DNA of 29,366 bases from the NCBI GenBank assembly GCA_910583795.1, contig CAJTZQ010000043.1:1-29366 (forward strand), read 5' to 3'. Position 1 is the first letter of the stretch, and every line of letters starts with the position of its first letter. This DNA comes from an uncultured Muribaculaceae bacterium. Its GTDB lineage: Bacteria; Bacteroidota; Bacteroidia; Bacteroidales; Muribaculaceae. Below the pieces are notes generated by a model. That model ran no database searches. It saw only the letters and a list, made by a program, of their open reading frames with translations, and had not been told where the DNA came from. Both the position numbers and the translations under genes were made by a program. This document shows positions 7,708 through 17,430 of the stretch, piece after piece.

Positions 7708-8541
7708 ATGAAAATAACTTTAGACCTTGGCGGAACCAACATAAGAGCCGCAATCGTTGAAAACGGCATCTGTAGGAATCGTATCAGCGAGTCGTGCAAA
7801 TCCGATGCATCTGAAGAAGTGGTTATAAAGCAGATCACCGACATGATTGCATCTCTTTTGAATGTCGGCTCCGACAATTGCGATGGAATAGGGATAGGAG
7901 TGCCTTCAATCGTCGATCCCCGGGAGGGAATCGTCTACAATGCCTGCAACATACCCTCGTGGAAAGAAGTTCACCTCAAGGAAACTTTACAGACACTTTT
8001 TAATATAGAAGTAAGGGTCAACAATGACTGCAACTGCTTTGCGTTGGGAGAAACCTACTACGGCGCCGGGAAAGGGTATTCCGATGTCGTGGGCGTGACT
8101 CTCGGCACAGGTATCGGATGCGGGCTTATATTCAATGGCAAGCTCCACACCGGGATAATCTGTGGAGCCGGCGAGATGGGATCTCTTCCTTATCTTGATT
8201 CCGACTACGAACATTATTGCAGCTCGCTGTGGCTTAGGGATAAGCACTCCACTTCCGGAGCTCAACTCGCTGCGAGAGCAGCCGACGGAGACATGGGTGC
8301 GCTGAAAATATGGGAGGAATATGGTCGTAACCTTGGAGAATTCACGAAAGCCATACTATTCGCCTATGCCCCGCAGATTATGGTGGTGGGGGGAGGTATC
8401 GCGGCTGCAATGCCTTATTTCATCGAAGGATGGAAAAATTCAATCAGCGAATTCCCTTATCCGGAAATTTTACGTAATTTCAAGATGGTCTCCGCCTCAC
8501 AAGCGGATGCAAACCTTCTTGGAGCATCTCTTTTGTTCTAA
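7708..8541 (+). CDS. ROK-family sugar kinase
   Basis: A 277-residue cytoplasmic ROK kinase, first gene of the PUL and 39 bp before susC. It shows the N-terminal ATP-binding DLGGTNIR, the catalytic-Asp motif NNDCN (Asp about 107), the second phosphate loop GTGIGCG, and a C-terminal GGG adenosine segment (MVVGGGIA). The Cys-rich zinc motif (CxCGxxGCxE) of many ROK glucokinases is missing from the region after GAGEMG, making this a zinc-less short form. ROK members phosphorylate glucose, mannose, fructose, N-acetylmannosamine and others. Beside GH92 and GH125 genes, mannose is the natural guess, giving mannose-6-phosphate. Substrate cannot be read from the sequence alone. Confidence 0.85.
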   Translation: MKITLDLGGTNIRAAIVENGICRNRISESCKSDASEEVVIKQITDMIASLLNVGSDNCDGIGIGVPSIVDPREGIVYNACNIPSWKEVHLKETLQTLFNIEVRVNNDCNCFALGETYYGAGKGYSDVVGVTLGTGIGCGLIFNGKLHTGIICGAGEMGSLPYLDSDYEHYCSSLWLRDKHSTSGAQLAARAADGDMGALKIWEEYGRNLGEFTKAILFAYAPQIMVVGGGIAAAMPYFIEGWKNSISEFPYPEILRNFKMVSASQADANLLGASLLF

Positions 8542-8580
8542 CTAATTAACCTAATATTAATTAATAACCAAATCTACATT

Positions 8581-11500
8581 ATGAAACCGGACATTATCAG
8601 TATCTCCCGCAGGGTTGTCACTCTGCTTATGGGACTGCTTCTGTCAGCAGGCGTCTTCGCACAGCAAAACGTTGTGAAAGGCGTGGTTCAGGATCCTGCC
8701 GGCGAACCGCTCATCGGCGCCACCGTCATGGTCAAAGGGACCCAAACAGCAACTGCCACCGATATCGACGGCAATTTCAGTATCAAAGCCAAACAAGGCG
8801 ATGTGCTTGTAGCAAGCTATGTGGGCTACAACAAGAAGGAAGTCACAGTTTCCGGAAACCACATGGTTATCACTCTTGAAGAGAATTCGGAACTGCTTAA
8901 AGAGGTGGTTGTGCTTGGTTATGGTGCCGAGCAGAAAAAACAAGACCTTTCTGCAGCCGTGGGTGTTGTCACCAACACAGCCGAACTTCAGAAACGTCCT
9001 GTCACATCTACTGAAAGCATGCTTCAGGGTGCACTCCCGGGTGTGACAGTAACAGCAGCCGGTGGCGACCCGACATCTACTCCCAACATCGTGATCCGTG
9101 GTCAAGGTTCTCAGAACGGCGACGGCGTGCTCTGGGTGGTAGACGGTGTTCCCGGTGCCCCCATCAACAACCTCAACGACATCGAGTCGATCGTGGTGCT
9201 TAAAGACGCCGCTTCAGCTGCAATCTATGGTGCCCAGTCAGGTGCCGGAGGCGTTGTCCTCGTGACTACAAAACAGGCAGCCGAAGGTCGCCCCACTCTT
9301 ACTTATGAAGGCCGTTTCGGTTGGCGCAAGGCTTCAAACCTCATCCAGCCTCTCAACGCTCAGGAAGAGATCCTCATGCGTCAGACTTCTTATGCCAACG
9401 CAGGTCAGACTCTCCCCGAGGCTTGGAATGCAAATGTCAACCCCCAGATCGCTACAACACGCACAAACTGGATGGACGCGATCTTCCGCACCGCTTTCTA
9501 TCAGAGCCACAACATCGTGCTCAACGCGGGCAACGAGAACTACAGCAACCGCCTGTCTTTCTCCTACAACAACGATGAAGGTACTCTCGTGAATACCTAT
9601 AGCAAAAACCTTGGCATACGCTACAACGGTATGTTCAAGCTCAACAGATGGATCACAATCCGCGAAGACCTCACATGGAAGAACTGGGAATCCCGTTCAA
9701 AAGGCACAGACGACGGATACACAGGTCCTATCCTTTCAGCAATCTGGATGCCGGCATCAGCTTCTATCTACAATCCTCTTGACGGTTCATGGGGAGGTAC
9801 TGTTACTGAAGACCCCGCCTATATCGAAAAATACGGCAGCAACTTTGCCGACGCCCACGGCGACGTGGTCAATCCGATGCGTCTTCTTTGCGCAGAAAAC
9901 AGATACAACCGCACTACCGACCTCTGGTCTACAACCACAGCTGAAATCGCTAACATCGTACCCGGCTTGAAATTCATCAGCCGCTTCACTTACAACGTGG
10001 TCCAGAATAATTACAAAAACTTCAATCCTATCGTCGACGAGCCCGGTAAGCCCAATGCTAACAACAACCTTACCGAGAGCAACTACCGCACTGACAAATG
10101 GATTGCAGAAAATACCCTCACCTACAACAACAATTTCGGCAAACATAATGTGAGCGGTCTCTTCTCGGTTACAGCCGACCACTATGAGGCACGCGACCTT
10201 CAGGTTGTGGGTACAAACTTCGCTGACGAAAGCTACTATCTCCAGTATCTTGCCAAAGCCGGAAGCGTATCGGCTACAGACTGGTTGAGCGGTCCTGATT
10301 CCAACGTGGCTCTCGTGGCACGTGTCGGTTACTCTTTCGACGACCGTTATTTCATGACAGCTTCCTGGCGTCGTGACTATGCCGGTCGTCTTCCCAAAGA
10401 CAACAACTATGGCGACTTCCCCGCTGTCACTGCAGGCTGGAAGATATCTAACGAAAGCTTCTTCCCTAAATCAGAAGCGCTGAATCTTTTGAAGATCCGT
10501 GGTTCATGGGGCCGCGTAGGCAACCTCGGCTCCATCGGAATGGGATACAAAGCTGCTCTTCTCGGTTCTGACGGCAACATCTGGCATCAGCAGGAATTTG
10601 CTCAATACGGCAATCAGAGACCTTGGGGCAATATCGTCTATAATTACAAATCTGTAAACCCCAATCTGACTTGGGAAACTTCCGAGCAGTGGGACCTCGG
10701 TATCGACCTCGAGATGTTCAGCAACCGTCTCAGCTTCTCTATCGACTACTTCGACAAACGCACATTCAACCTCATCCAGTATCAGACAATGAACTGGCCT
10801 AACACCATCGGTCTTGACGCAATGCTTATCAACCAGGGTGAAGTGCGTAACCGTGGCGTGGAAATTTCCGCAACATGGAACCACAGCGTGAACCGTGACT
10901 GGACATATTTCGTGAGCGGCAACTTCGCTTATCTTAAAAACAAGGTATCTGATATCGGCATAAGAAACGAAGACGGCGAACCGGGAGTATGGACCGGAGG
11001 AGGTCAATTCCGTTCAATCATCCCTTACATCTATCAGACCGCTCAGGGTCAGCCCTTGGGTTCTTTCTATCTTATCAAGAACGACGGAATTTTCCAGAGC
11101 GATGCAGAGGCAGCCGCATACGTAAATCAGAACGGCGAACCTATCCAGCCTAACGCAAAGGCAGGCGACCTTAAGTTTGTAGACTATAACGGCGACGGCA
11201 AGATCGATGACGGCGACCGCCAGTACATGGGCAATTCAATGCCTAAGACAACCTTTGCACTCTCTGCAGGATTCTCTTGGAAAAATCTTTCTTTCAGCGC
11301 AATGTTCCAGGGTGTAGGCGGAGCGCAGGCATTCTATGCCGGCAAGTCTGTTATCCTCAACGACAACGACGGCAACTTCAACCGTTCTAAGGAAATTCTC
11401 AACGCATGGAGCGAAACAAACCGCGGATCAAACATCCCGCGTCTCTCTCGCACAGACAACAACGGCAACTTCACAACTCCTTCAGACTGGTATCTTGAAG

Positions 11501-11733
11501 ATGCATCTTATCTCCGCCTGAAGAATGTCACCGTCAACTACGATCTCACTTCTCTCGTGCAGAAATGGATGCACCTCAAAGACCGTGGCAGCAAGGTTGC
11601 TCTGTTCTTCTCTGCTGAAAATCTCTTCACCATCACCAACTATTCAGGTGTGGATCCCGAGTGCGGCGGATGGGATGCACTCAAATATCCTGTTTCTCGC
11701 GCATATTCATTCGGTATTAACTTAACCTATTAA
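8581..11733 (+). CDS. susC-like: SusC-like TonB-dependent outer-membrane glycan transporter
   Basis: A 1050-residue protein with a signal peptide (to about 28, GVFAQ), a carboxypeptidase-D regulatory-like domain (about 32-112, GVVQDPAGEPLIGATV), a plug domain (GYGAEQKKQDLSAAV, then VIRGQGSQNGDGVLWVVDG) and a long beta-barrel. It ends in the typical aromatic barrel terminus (SFGINLTY). SusC proteins form a lidded channel with SusD and import glycan fragments using TonB energy. The susD gene follows after 12 bp. No N-terminal STN domain is seen, so anti-sigma signalling through this transporter is unlikely. Confidence 0.95.
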   Translation: MKPDIISISRRVVTLLMGLLLSAGVFAQQNVVKGVVQDPAGEPLIGATVMVKGTQTATATDIDGNFSIKAKQGDVLVASYVGYNKKEVTVSGNHMVITLEENSELLKEVVVLGYGAEQKKQDLSAAVGVVTNTAELQKRPVTSTESMLQGALPGVTVTAAGGDPTSTPNIVIRGQGSQNGDGVLWVVDGVPGAPINNLNDIESIVVLKDAASAAIYGAQSGAGGVVLVTTKQAAEGRPTLTYEGRFGWRKASNLIQPLNAQEEILMRQTSYANAGQTLPEAWNANVNPQIATTRTNWMDAIFRTAFYQSHNIVLNAGNENYSNRLSFSYNNDEGTLVNTYSKNLGIRYNGMFKLNRWITIREDLTWKNWESRSKGTDDGYTGPILSAIWMPASASIYNPLDGSWGGTVTEDPAYIEKYGSNFADAHGDVVNPMRLLCAENRYNRTTDLWSTTTAEIANIVPGLKFISRFTYNVVQNNYKNFNPIVDEPGKPNANNNLTESNYRTDKWIAENTLTYNNNFGKHNVSGLFSVTADHYEARDLQVVGTNFADESYYLQYLAKAGSVSATDWLSGPDSNVALVARVGYSFDDRYFMTASWRRDYAGRLPKDNNYGDFPAVTAGWKISNESFFPKSEALNLLKIRGSWGRVGNLGSIGMGYKAALLGSDGNIWHQQEFAQYGNQRPWGNIVYNYKSVNPNLTWETSEQWDLGIDLEMFSNRLSFSIDYFDKRTFNLIQYQTMNWPNTIGLDAMLINQGEVRNRGVEISATWNHSVNRDWTYFVSGNFAYLKNKVSDIGIRNEDGEPGVWTGGGQFRSIIPYIYQTAQGQPLGSFYLIKNDGIFQSDAEAAAYVNQNGEPIQPNAKAGDLKFVDYNGDGKIDDGDRQYMGNSMPKTTFALSAGFSWKNLSFSAMFQGVGGAQAFYAGKSVILNDNDGNFNRSKEILNAWSETNRGSNIPRLSRTDNNGNFTTPSDWYLEDASYLRLKNVTVNYDLTSLVQKWMHLKDRGSKVALFFSAENLFTITNYSGVDPECGGWDALKYPVSRAYSFGINLTY

Positions 11734-11745
11734 TTCTGAGCAACA

Positions 11746-13404
11746 ATGAATAAATATATATTTGGAACTGCGTTGTTGGCTCTGTCGCTCGGCTCATGCT
11801 CCGACTTTCTCGATGTGCAGCCCGAAGGCGACGCCATGACAACACTATATTTCACCAACGACCAGCAGTCTATCGATGCTATCGACGGTCTTTACTACCC
11901 GATGTCGACAGAAGGGATGTTCGGACGCGAGCTCTTCTGGGAACAAGGAGCTGCAAACGACATCGTTTGGGCAAAAACCCGTTCCTATCCCACACTTGCC
12001 ACGTTCAAATACACCGGCGACGAGTCTCCCATAAGAGGATCGTTCTCCACTTTCTACACAAATATGGCGCGTGCAAACTACATCATCAAGAATCTTCTTG
12101 CAAAAGGTGACAGCCGCACGGCTATAGAAACCCGCTCTTTGGGTGAAGCTTTCTTCATGAGAGCGTTCTCTCATTTCTGGATCGCCCACCGCTATGGCAC
12201 TGACAAACTCGGGGTTCCTTTCGTTCGTTGGGAAGACTTCGACGGGGAATACGACAACTCTATCCCGCCACAAAGGGAAACCGTAATGGAAAATTATCGC
12301 CTCATCATTGAAGACCTTGACAACGCCATCAAATATCTTCCCCGCTATGAGGAGTATGGCGAGGATGATCGCGGGCGTGCACACAAGGCTGCCGCTCTCG
12401 GCTACAAGACCAAGACCTACGCTTACTGGGCTACCTGGGACGAAAGCAAATGGAACGATGTGATCGCCTGCGTCAACGAACTCGAGACTGCATACGGCAG
12501 AGGCCTTGCCCCCACATTCGATGAAGTGTTCGGTTATGACAAATCAACTTGGTGGGGACCTGAATATATCTGGACATTACCCTCCGACGGCGGCACTACC
12601 GGTGGCGGTGTGGAGCTCCCCGGCGTTATGCTCGAAGACAAGGGGTGGGGTGTATACAACGGTTGGGGTCAGATCAAACCCTCTAACGACATCTATGAAG
12701 AGATGCTTAAAGACGGTGCGCCCGACTATTCAGATATCGAGAACAGTCCCAATCCCCGTATCATCCGTTCCATCCTCGCATACGGCCAGCCTTTCCATTT
12801 CTTCGGAAATTATTGGGCTTACAGTTCCACTTCAAACCTTAATGTGGGATTCCAAGTCAACAAATTCCAAGCTTGTTTCGGGGCTTCCGATGATCCTATC
12901 GCAGATGGATACGTAAATGCTAACGGCAACTGGCCCACAGTGCGCATCAATTTCCCGCTTATGCGTATGGCTGAGATGTATCTCTTCCGTGCGGAAGCTT
13001 ACCTGATGCAGGGCAACGGAGCGAAAGCTGCTGAAGACATCAACAAAATCCGCGTGCGTGCAAAACTTCAGCCGCTTGCCGGGAATGCGACAATGGCTGA
13101 TCTCTACCATGAGCGTCGTTGCGAACTCGCGTTTGAATATACCAACCACCTGTTCGATCTCAAACGCTGGCACCGCAGCTCTAATGCAGATATCAAAGCT
13201 CTCGCTACTCAGGAGTTGAATGCACGCCCTACAGTTCGCTTTTATGAGAACCGTTCCGATGCATCCTCAGCTTACAGAGTCGACTTCTATGAAGACTATC
13301 CTGACAAACTCCAATATCAGGATTATATGATGACCTTCCCTTATCCTTCAGAGCAGGTCACCAAGTCTAACGGCAAGCTCAAACAGCTCCCCGACTGGCA
13401 GTAA
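11746..13404 (+). CDS. susD-like: SusD/RagB-like glycan-binding lipoprotein
   Basis: A 552-residue surface lipoprotein (lipobox SLGSC, Cys about 18) that starts with the usual SDFLDVQPEG. It contains TPR-like helices and the canonical SusD C-terminal block: RAEAYLMQGNGAKAAEDIN, then KIRVRAKL, ERRCELAFEY and HLFDLKRW. It is expected to form the lid of the SusC channel and to capture the glycan at the cell surface. Aromatic-rich stretches such as DKSTWWGPEYIW may line the ligand site. The stop is followed by a strong hairpin before the first enzyme gene. Confidence 0.95.
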   Translation: MNKYIFGTALLALSLGSCSDFLDVQPEGDAMTTLYFTNDQQSIDAIDGLYYPMSTEGMFGRELFWEQGAANDIVWAKTRSYPTLATFKYTGDESPIRGSFSTFYTNMARANYIIKNLLAKGDSRTAIETRSLGEAFFMRAFSHFWIAHRYGTDKLGVPFVRWEDFDGEYDNSIPPQRETVMENYRLIIEDLDNAIKYLPRYEEYGEDDRGRAHKAAALGYKTKTYAYWATWDESKWNDVIACVNELETAYGRGLAPTFDEVFGYDKSTWWGPEYIWTLPSDGGTTGGGVELPGVMLEDKGWGVYNGWGQIKPSNDIYEEMLKDGAPDYSDIENSPNPRIIRSILAYGQPFHFFGNYWAYSSTSNLNVGFQVNKFQACFGASDDPIADGYVNANGNWPTVRINFPLMRMAEMYLFRAEAYLMQGNGAKAAEDINKIRVRAKLQPLAGNATMADLYHERRCELAFEYTNHLFDLKRWHRSSNADIKALATQELNARPTVRFYENRSDASSAYRVDFYEDYPDKLQYQDYMMTFPYPSEQVTKSNGKLKQLPDWQ

Positions 13405-13421
13405 TCTTTTTCTTTCAAATA

Positions 13422-13454
13422 AATCCGTACCGGCGTTTTCCGCCGGTACGGATT
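13422..13454 (+). terminator. Strong intercistronic hairpin after susD
   Basis: Perfect 14-bp inverted repeat (13422-13435 with 13441-13454; core CCGTACCGGCG) with a TTTTC loop. The T-rich run after it is weak and begins about 5 bases downstream. It could be a partial terminator or an mRNA 3'-end stabiliser that keeps susCD mRNA above enzyme mRNA. The other bases of the 113-bp gap show no clear promoter. Confidence 0.65.
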
Positions 13455-13517
13455 CATTACTTTTTAAGTACCTGACATCACAGCAAATACCACCTAACTC
13501 TTAATAACAAGCCTCCG

Positions 13518-16406
13518 ATGAATTCTAAAGTTTTGATTTATACAGCCTCCTTGCTTCTCCTTGGAGCATGCAGCTCAAAAACAAACCTGACTCCGGTTGA
13601 ACTTGCCGACCCCATGGTCGGAACAGGTTTTCATGGACACACTTATCCCGGTGCCACAGTTCCTTTCGGTGCCGTCCAGCTAAGTCCCGACACACGTGCC
13701 GGCAACTGGGACGCAGCATCCGGATATCATCACGACGACAACACCATCGACGGCTTTTCTCACAACCATCTGAGCGGAACAGGATGCACAGACCTGGGCG
13801 ACGTATTTTTCCGACCCACATCCGCCGATGTCGACATTAATTCCGCAACTCCTTACGCCCCGGCGTCATTCTCACATGATGAAGAGACCGCAAAGCCGGG
13901 ATACTATAGCGTAAAACTTAAAGACGAAGGCATTCTCGCTGAATTGACAGCCACAACCCACACCGGACTTCACCGCTACACCTTTGCTGAAGGGAAACCG
14001 GTTCAGATTGTAGTCGATATGGATCATCTCCTCACTGAAGAGACCATTCGTGAGGCAAACATCACACAGACCTCTCCCAACGAAATTTCAGGCATGCGCG
14101 TCACCGACGGATGGACTCCCGGGCAGCACGCATATTTCCATGCCAGATTCTCAAGCCCCATTACAAAGGCTGAATTTTCAAACGACAATCACAAGGCGCT
14201 TCTCACTTTCGAAAACAACGGCTCCCCACTGGTGGCTGCGGTCGGTATTTCTGCAGTGAGCGGCGACAACGCCATAAAAAATCTTGAAGCGGAGTCAGGA
14301 AATCTCGATTTCGATTCCGCTAAACAAAATGCTTCCGACAGATGGGAGGAAGCTTTGTCGACAATCACCGTTGAAGGTGGCACTGAAGAACAGCAACGCA
14401 CATTCTACAGCGCCCTCTATCACACAATGGTGTCTCCAAACACCATGAGCGATGTCAATGGAGAATTCCGTCGCAACAATAATGAGATCGACACTCTCAA
14501 GGATGGACATGCCCACTATTCCACCCTTTCACTCTGGGACACATTCAGGGCTTGGCATCCTTTGATGACTCTTATTAATCCGGATCTTGTATGCGACATG
14601 GTGAATTCCATGCTCGACATGTATGACGCATCAGGAGAACTCCCGATATGGCCTCTCTCTTCAGGGGAAACAGGATGTATGATCGGCTACCATTCCATCT
14701 CCGTGATCTCGGATGCTTACATGAAGGGTATCCGTTGTTTCGATGCCGAAAAAGCATTGAAAGCAATGATCGATTCTTCAAACAAGCCCCGTAAGGGAGC
14801 CGACATTAACGGCAAGACCGGATATATCCCTTCTAATGAAAAAAGAGAGTCTGTTTCTTGTGTATTGGAATATAGCTACGACGATTGGTGCATTGCCCGC
14901 CTGGCGGAAGCGCTCGGACATGAAGACATCGCCGCTGAATACTACAAGCGTGCCGGCAACTATGCAAATGTGTTCGACGGGGCTACCCGTTTCTTCAGAG
15001 GCAGACGTTCTGACGGCAACTGGGAACGTCCGTTCAATCCCAACGCGGTCAGCCGTGACCTTACGGAAGCGACTCCATGGCAATACCGTTTCGGGGCAAT
15101 CCACGACATCAACGGCATGATAAACCAGTTCGGAGGGATGGAAAACTTTGAGGCAGCCCTCGACTCTATATTCATCGCTCCCCCCGTTCAGGGTGAACTA
15201 AGCGACATCACTGGCACAATAGGACAATATGCCCACGGAAATGAACCCAGTCATCATGTGGCATATTTATACAATTATATTGGGAAACCCTGGAAAACCC
15301 AGGAAATGACCCGACGCTTGCTTGACGAAATGTATAAACCTACCCCCGACGGAATCTGCGGCAATGAAGACTGCGGACAGATGTCTGCATGGTATGTACT
15401 GACAGCTCTCGGTCTTTATGATGTAGCACCGGGAAGCGGCAACCTGACACTTACCACCCCACTTTTCGATAAGGCTGAAATAAAGCTCCCGGAAGGGAAA
15501 GTCTTGACAATCACAGCAAACGATCCGGACAAGAACAAGTATATTGAAAAAGTCGAGCTCAACGGTAATGAGATATCCGGCAATTTTATCGCTTTTAAAG
15601 ACCTCGTGAAAGGTGGTGAATTAAAATTCACTCTCACAGATAAACCGGCTGTCGACCGCGGAACAGCTCTCGTGCAGGCAGAGACATATTCCATGACTAA
15701 AGAAAAGAGAGTGTCTATGCCTTATATCAGCAAAGACATATATCTATTCACCGACAGCATATCCGTAGAGATAGAATGTGCCACCAAGGGTGCCGAAATT
15801 CATTATACCCTCGACGGCTCCGATCCTACAGACAAATCTCCCGTCTATTCTTCGCCCATAGTTCTCGACAAGACAGAAGTGATCAAGGCAATCGGTACCC
15901 TTCAGGGATACGCCCAAAGTCCTATGATGGTCATGACCGCCACTAAAGCCGAATATGCACCCGCACTGAAAGTAAACCCTTCGGCAAACGGAGTGTCATA
16001 TAAATATTATGAAGGACTCTGCGAAAAGACCGACGACATAACCAAGGGAAAACTGGTGAAATCAGGCACACTTCCCGAACCTTCATTAAAAGAGGCTATG
16101 CAGCCGGATCATTTCGCATTCATATTCACCGGCTATATAAAAGTGCCCTCTACAGGAATCTACACATTCCGCACCACCTCCGACGATGGTTCCGTGCTTA
16201 TTATTGACGGGAAAACTGTGGTCAACAACGACGGCGGTCATTCCGCAATCTCAGCGACCGGTATGATTCCACTCGACGAAGGATTCCACTCTTATCGTCT
16301 TCTCTATTTCGAGGATTATGAGGGAGAGAGCCTTGAATGGGATTGGAAACTTCCCGGGACAAAAGAATTTTCTCCTATTCCCGCATCTGCGTTATTTCTG
16401 AATTAA
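13518..16406 (+). CDS. GH92 alpha-mannosidase with C-terminal beta-sandwich and PA14 domains
   Basis: A 962-residue lipoprotein (lipobox LLGAC, Cys about 18). The N-terminal GH92 beta-sandwich opens with DPMVGTGFHGHTYPGATVPF. The catalytic (alpha/alpha)6 domain carries the family motifs GNEPSHH (Glu about 576) and GNEDCGQMSAWYV (about 615-627). GH92 enzymes are calcium-dependent, inverting exo-alpha-mannosidases; the linkage cannot be settled by eye. Two accessory domains follow: a chitobiase-C-terminal-like beta-sandwich (about 733-805, IHYTLDGSDPT) and a PA14 domain (about 820-960, YYEGL and TSDDGSVLIIDG). The PA14 closely resembles the one in the phosphoesterase at 21784-23979. The GNEP Glu is present, so the general acid appears intact. 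One GH92 member has been described that releases mannose from mannose-1-phospho-6-mannose, so phosphodiester-linked mannose is a conceivable substrate. Confidence 0.93.
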   Translation: MNSKVLIYTASLLLLGACSSKTNLTPVELADPMVGTGFHGHTYPGATVPFGAVQLSPDTRAGNWDAASGYHHDDNTIDGFSHNHLSGTGCTDLGDVFFRPTSADVDINSATPYAPASFSHDEETAKPGYYSVKLKDEGILAELTATTHTGLHRYTFAEGKPVQIVVDMDHLLTEETIREANITQTSPNEISGMRVTDGWTPGQHAYFHARFSSPITKAEFSNDNHKALLTFENNGSPLVAAVGISAVSGDNAIKNLEAESGNLDFDSAKQNASDRWEEALSTITVEGGTEEQQRTFYSALYHTMVSPNTMSDVNGEFRRNNNEIDTLKDGHAHYSTLSLWDTFRAWHPLMTLINPDLVCDMVNSMLDMYDASGELPIWPLSSGETGCMIGYHSISVISDAYMKGIRCFDAEKALKAMIDSSNKPRKGADINGKTGYIPSNEKRESVSCVLEYSYDDWCIARLAEALGHEDIAAEYYKRAGNYANVFDGATRFFRGRRSDGNWERPFNPNAVSRDLTEATPWQYRFGAIHDINGMINQFGGMENFEAALDSIFIAPPVQGELSDITGTIGQYAHGNEPSHHVAYLYNYIGKPWKTQEMTRRLLDEMYKPTPDGICGNEDCGQMSAWYVLTALGLYDVAPGSGNLTLTTPLFDKAEIKLPEGKVLTITANDPDKNKYIEKVELNGNEISGNFIAFKDLVKGGELKFTLTDKPAVDRGTALVQAETYSMTKEKRVSMPYISKDIYLFTDSISVEIECATKGAEIHYTLDGSDPTDKSPVYSSPIVLDKTEVIKAIGTLQGYAQSPMMVMTATKAEYAPALKVNPSANGVSYKYYEGLCEKTDDITKGKLVKSGTLPEPSLKEAMQPDHFAFIFTGYIKVPSTGIYTFRTTSDDGSVLIIDGKTVVNNDGGHSAISATGMIPLDEGFHSYRLLYFEDYEGESLEWDWKLPGTKEFSPIPASALFLN

Positions 16407-16427
16407 AACAACTTAACACCATACAAA

Positions 16428-17339
16428 ATGAAAAAGATAATTATATGCCTGTCGCTTGCAGCCGTGCTTCTTGCTTGCGGGTCTGCAAACAGCGATAATG
16501 GAACTACCGAAAGTAATCCCAATCAGACAGTGACACCGGCTGTCAACGCTCTTATCAACGTCATGTCGTTCAATATCAGATATGACAATCCTGAAGATGG
16601 GGTCAACAACTGGAAAAACCGTAAAGACCGCGCAGCCAACGCCATCAAATTCTATGACGCCGACATCGTAGGGGCACAGGAAGTGCTTAAAAATCAGCTT
16701 GACGATCTCAAGGACCGTCTTCCGGGCTATGTGGCATTGGGAGTAGGACGCGAAGATGGGAAAGAGAAAGGTGAATATAGCGCCCTTTTCTTTAAGAAAG
16801 ACCGCTTCTCAAAAATAGCAGACGGGTATTTCTGGCTCAGCGAGACTCCTGAAGTTGCCGGTTCAAAAGGATGGGACGGAGCGTGCGAACGTATCGCAAC
16901 CTGGGCTCGCCTGCAAGATAATCTTACCGGGAAATCGCTGTTTGTTCTTAACACCCACCTTGACCATGTCGGACAGGTGGCACGTAGGGAAGGTATAAAT
17001 CTCATCTTCGATAAAGTCAATGAACTTAGCCAGGGTGCTCCGGTAATCGTAACGGGTGACTTCAATTCAACTCCGGACTCCGATGTGGTGAAACATGTCA
17101 CAAACCCTGCCGACAAGAATCATCTTAACGATTCAAAAAGTCTGGCAAATATAGTCTACGGACCGTCTTGGAGCTGGCACGATTTCGGTGAGCTCCCATA
17201 CGACAAACGTCCCCTTATCGATTATGTTTTTGTTCGTGGAGACATGGACGTGCTTCGTTACGGTGTACTCGCGGAAACTGAAAACGAAGAGTTTCTATCA
17301 GACCATGCCCCCCTCCTCGTAACCCTCAAACTAAAATAA
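16428..17339 (+). CDS. Endonuclease/exonuclease/phosphatase (EEP) family lipoprotein
   Basis: A 303-residue lipoprotein (lipobox VLLAC, Cys about 17), 21 bp after the GH92 gene. EEP-fold motifs appear in order: MSFNIRYDN, Glu in GAQEV, THLDHVG, VTGDFNSTP, IDYVF and the terminal SDHAPL. These ligate Mg2+ and carry the catalytic His. The superfamily includes nucleases, inositol-phosphate phosphatases and sphingomyelinases. A lipid-anchored form inside a mannoside PUL is unlikely to be a nuclease and more likely removes phosphate from sugar or inositol. I recall an EEP-type phosphatase in a B. thetaiotaomicron alpha-mannan PUL as well, which fits. Exact substrate unknown. Confidence 0.88.
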   Translation: MKKIIICLSLAAVLLACGSANSDNGTTESNPNQTVTPAVNALINVMSFNIRYDNPEDGVNNWKNRKDRAANAIKFYDADIVGAQEVLKNQLDDLKDRLPGYVALGVGREDGKEKGEYSALFFKKDRFSKIADGYFWLSETPEVAGSKGWDGACERIATWARLQDNLTGKSLFVLNTHLDHVGQVARREGINLIFDKVNELSQGAPVIVTGDFNSTPDSDVVKHVTNPADKNHLNDSKSLANIVYGPSWSWHDFGELPYDKRPLIDYVFVRGDMDVLRYGVLAETENEEFLSDHAPLLVTLKLK

Positions 17340-17352
17340 AACCCCTAAATAT

Positions 17353-17417
17353 CAATTAGCAATTAGTAATTAGCAATTAGCAATTTATAAATTACTAATT
17401 GATAATTACTAATTAAA
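17353..17417. repeat. Heptamer short tandem repeat with inverted half
   Basis: Nine AATT-centred units in a 7-bp period: CAATTAG, CAATTAG, TAATTAG, CAATTAG, CAATTTA, then after a 1-bp shift AATTACT, AATTGAT, AATTACT, AATTAAA. The second half is roughly the reverse complement of the first, so a hairpin can form. It fills most of the 91-bp gap before the alkaline phosphatase gene. Confidence 0.8.
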
Positions 17418-17430
17418 CATAAAAGCCCTA

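Noticed and set aside
16428..17339. DNase function for the EEP lipoprotein
   Set aside because: The fold allows it, but the lipid anchor and PUL context fit a sugar- or inositol-phosphate phosphatase better.
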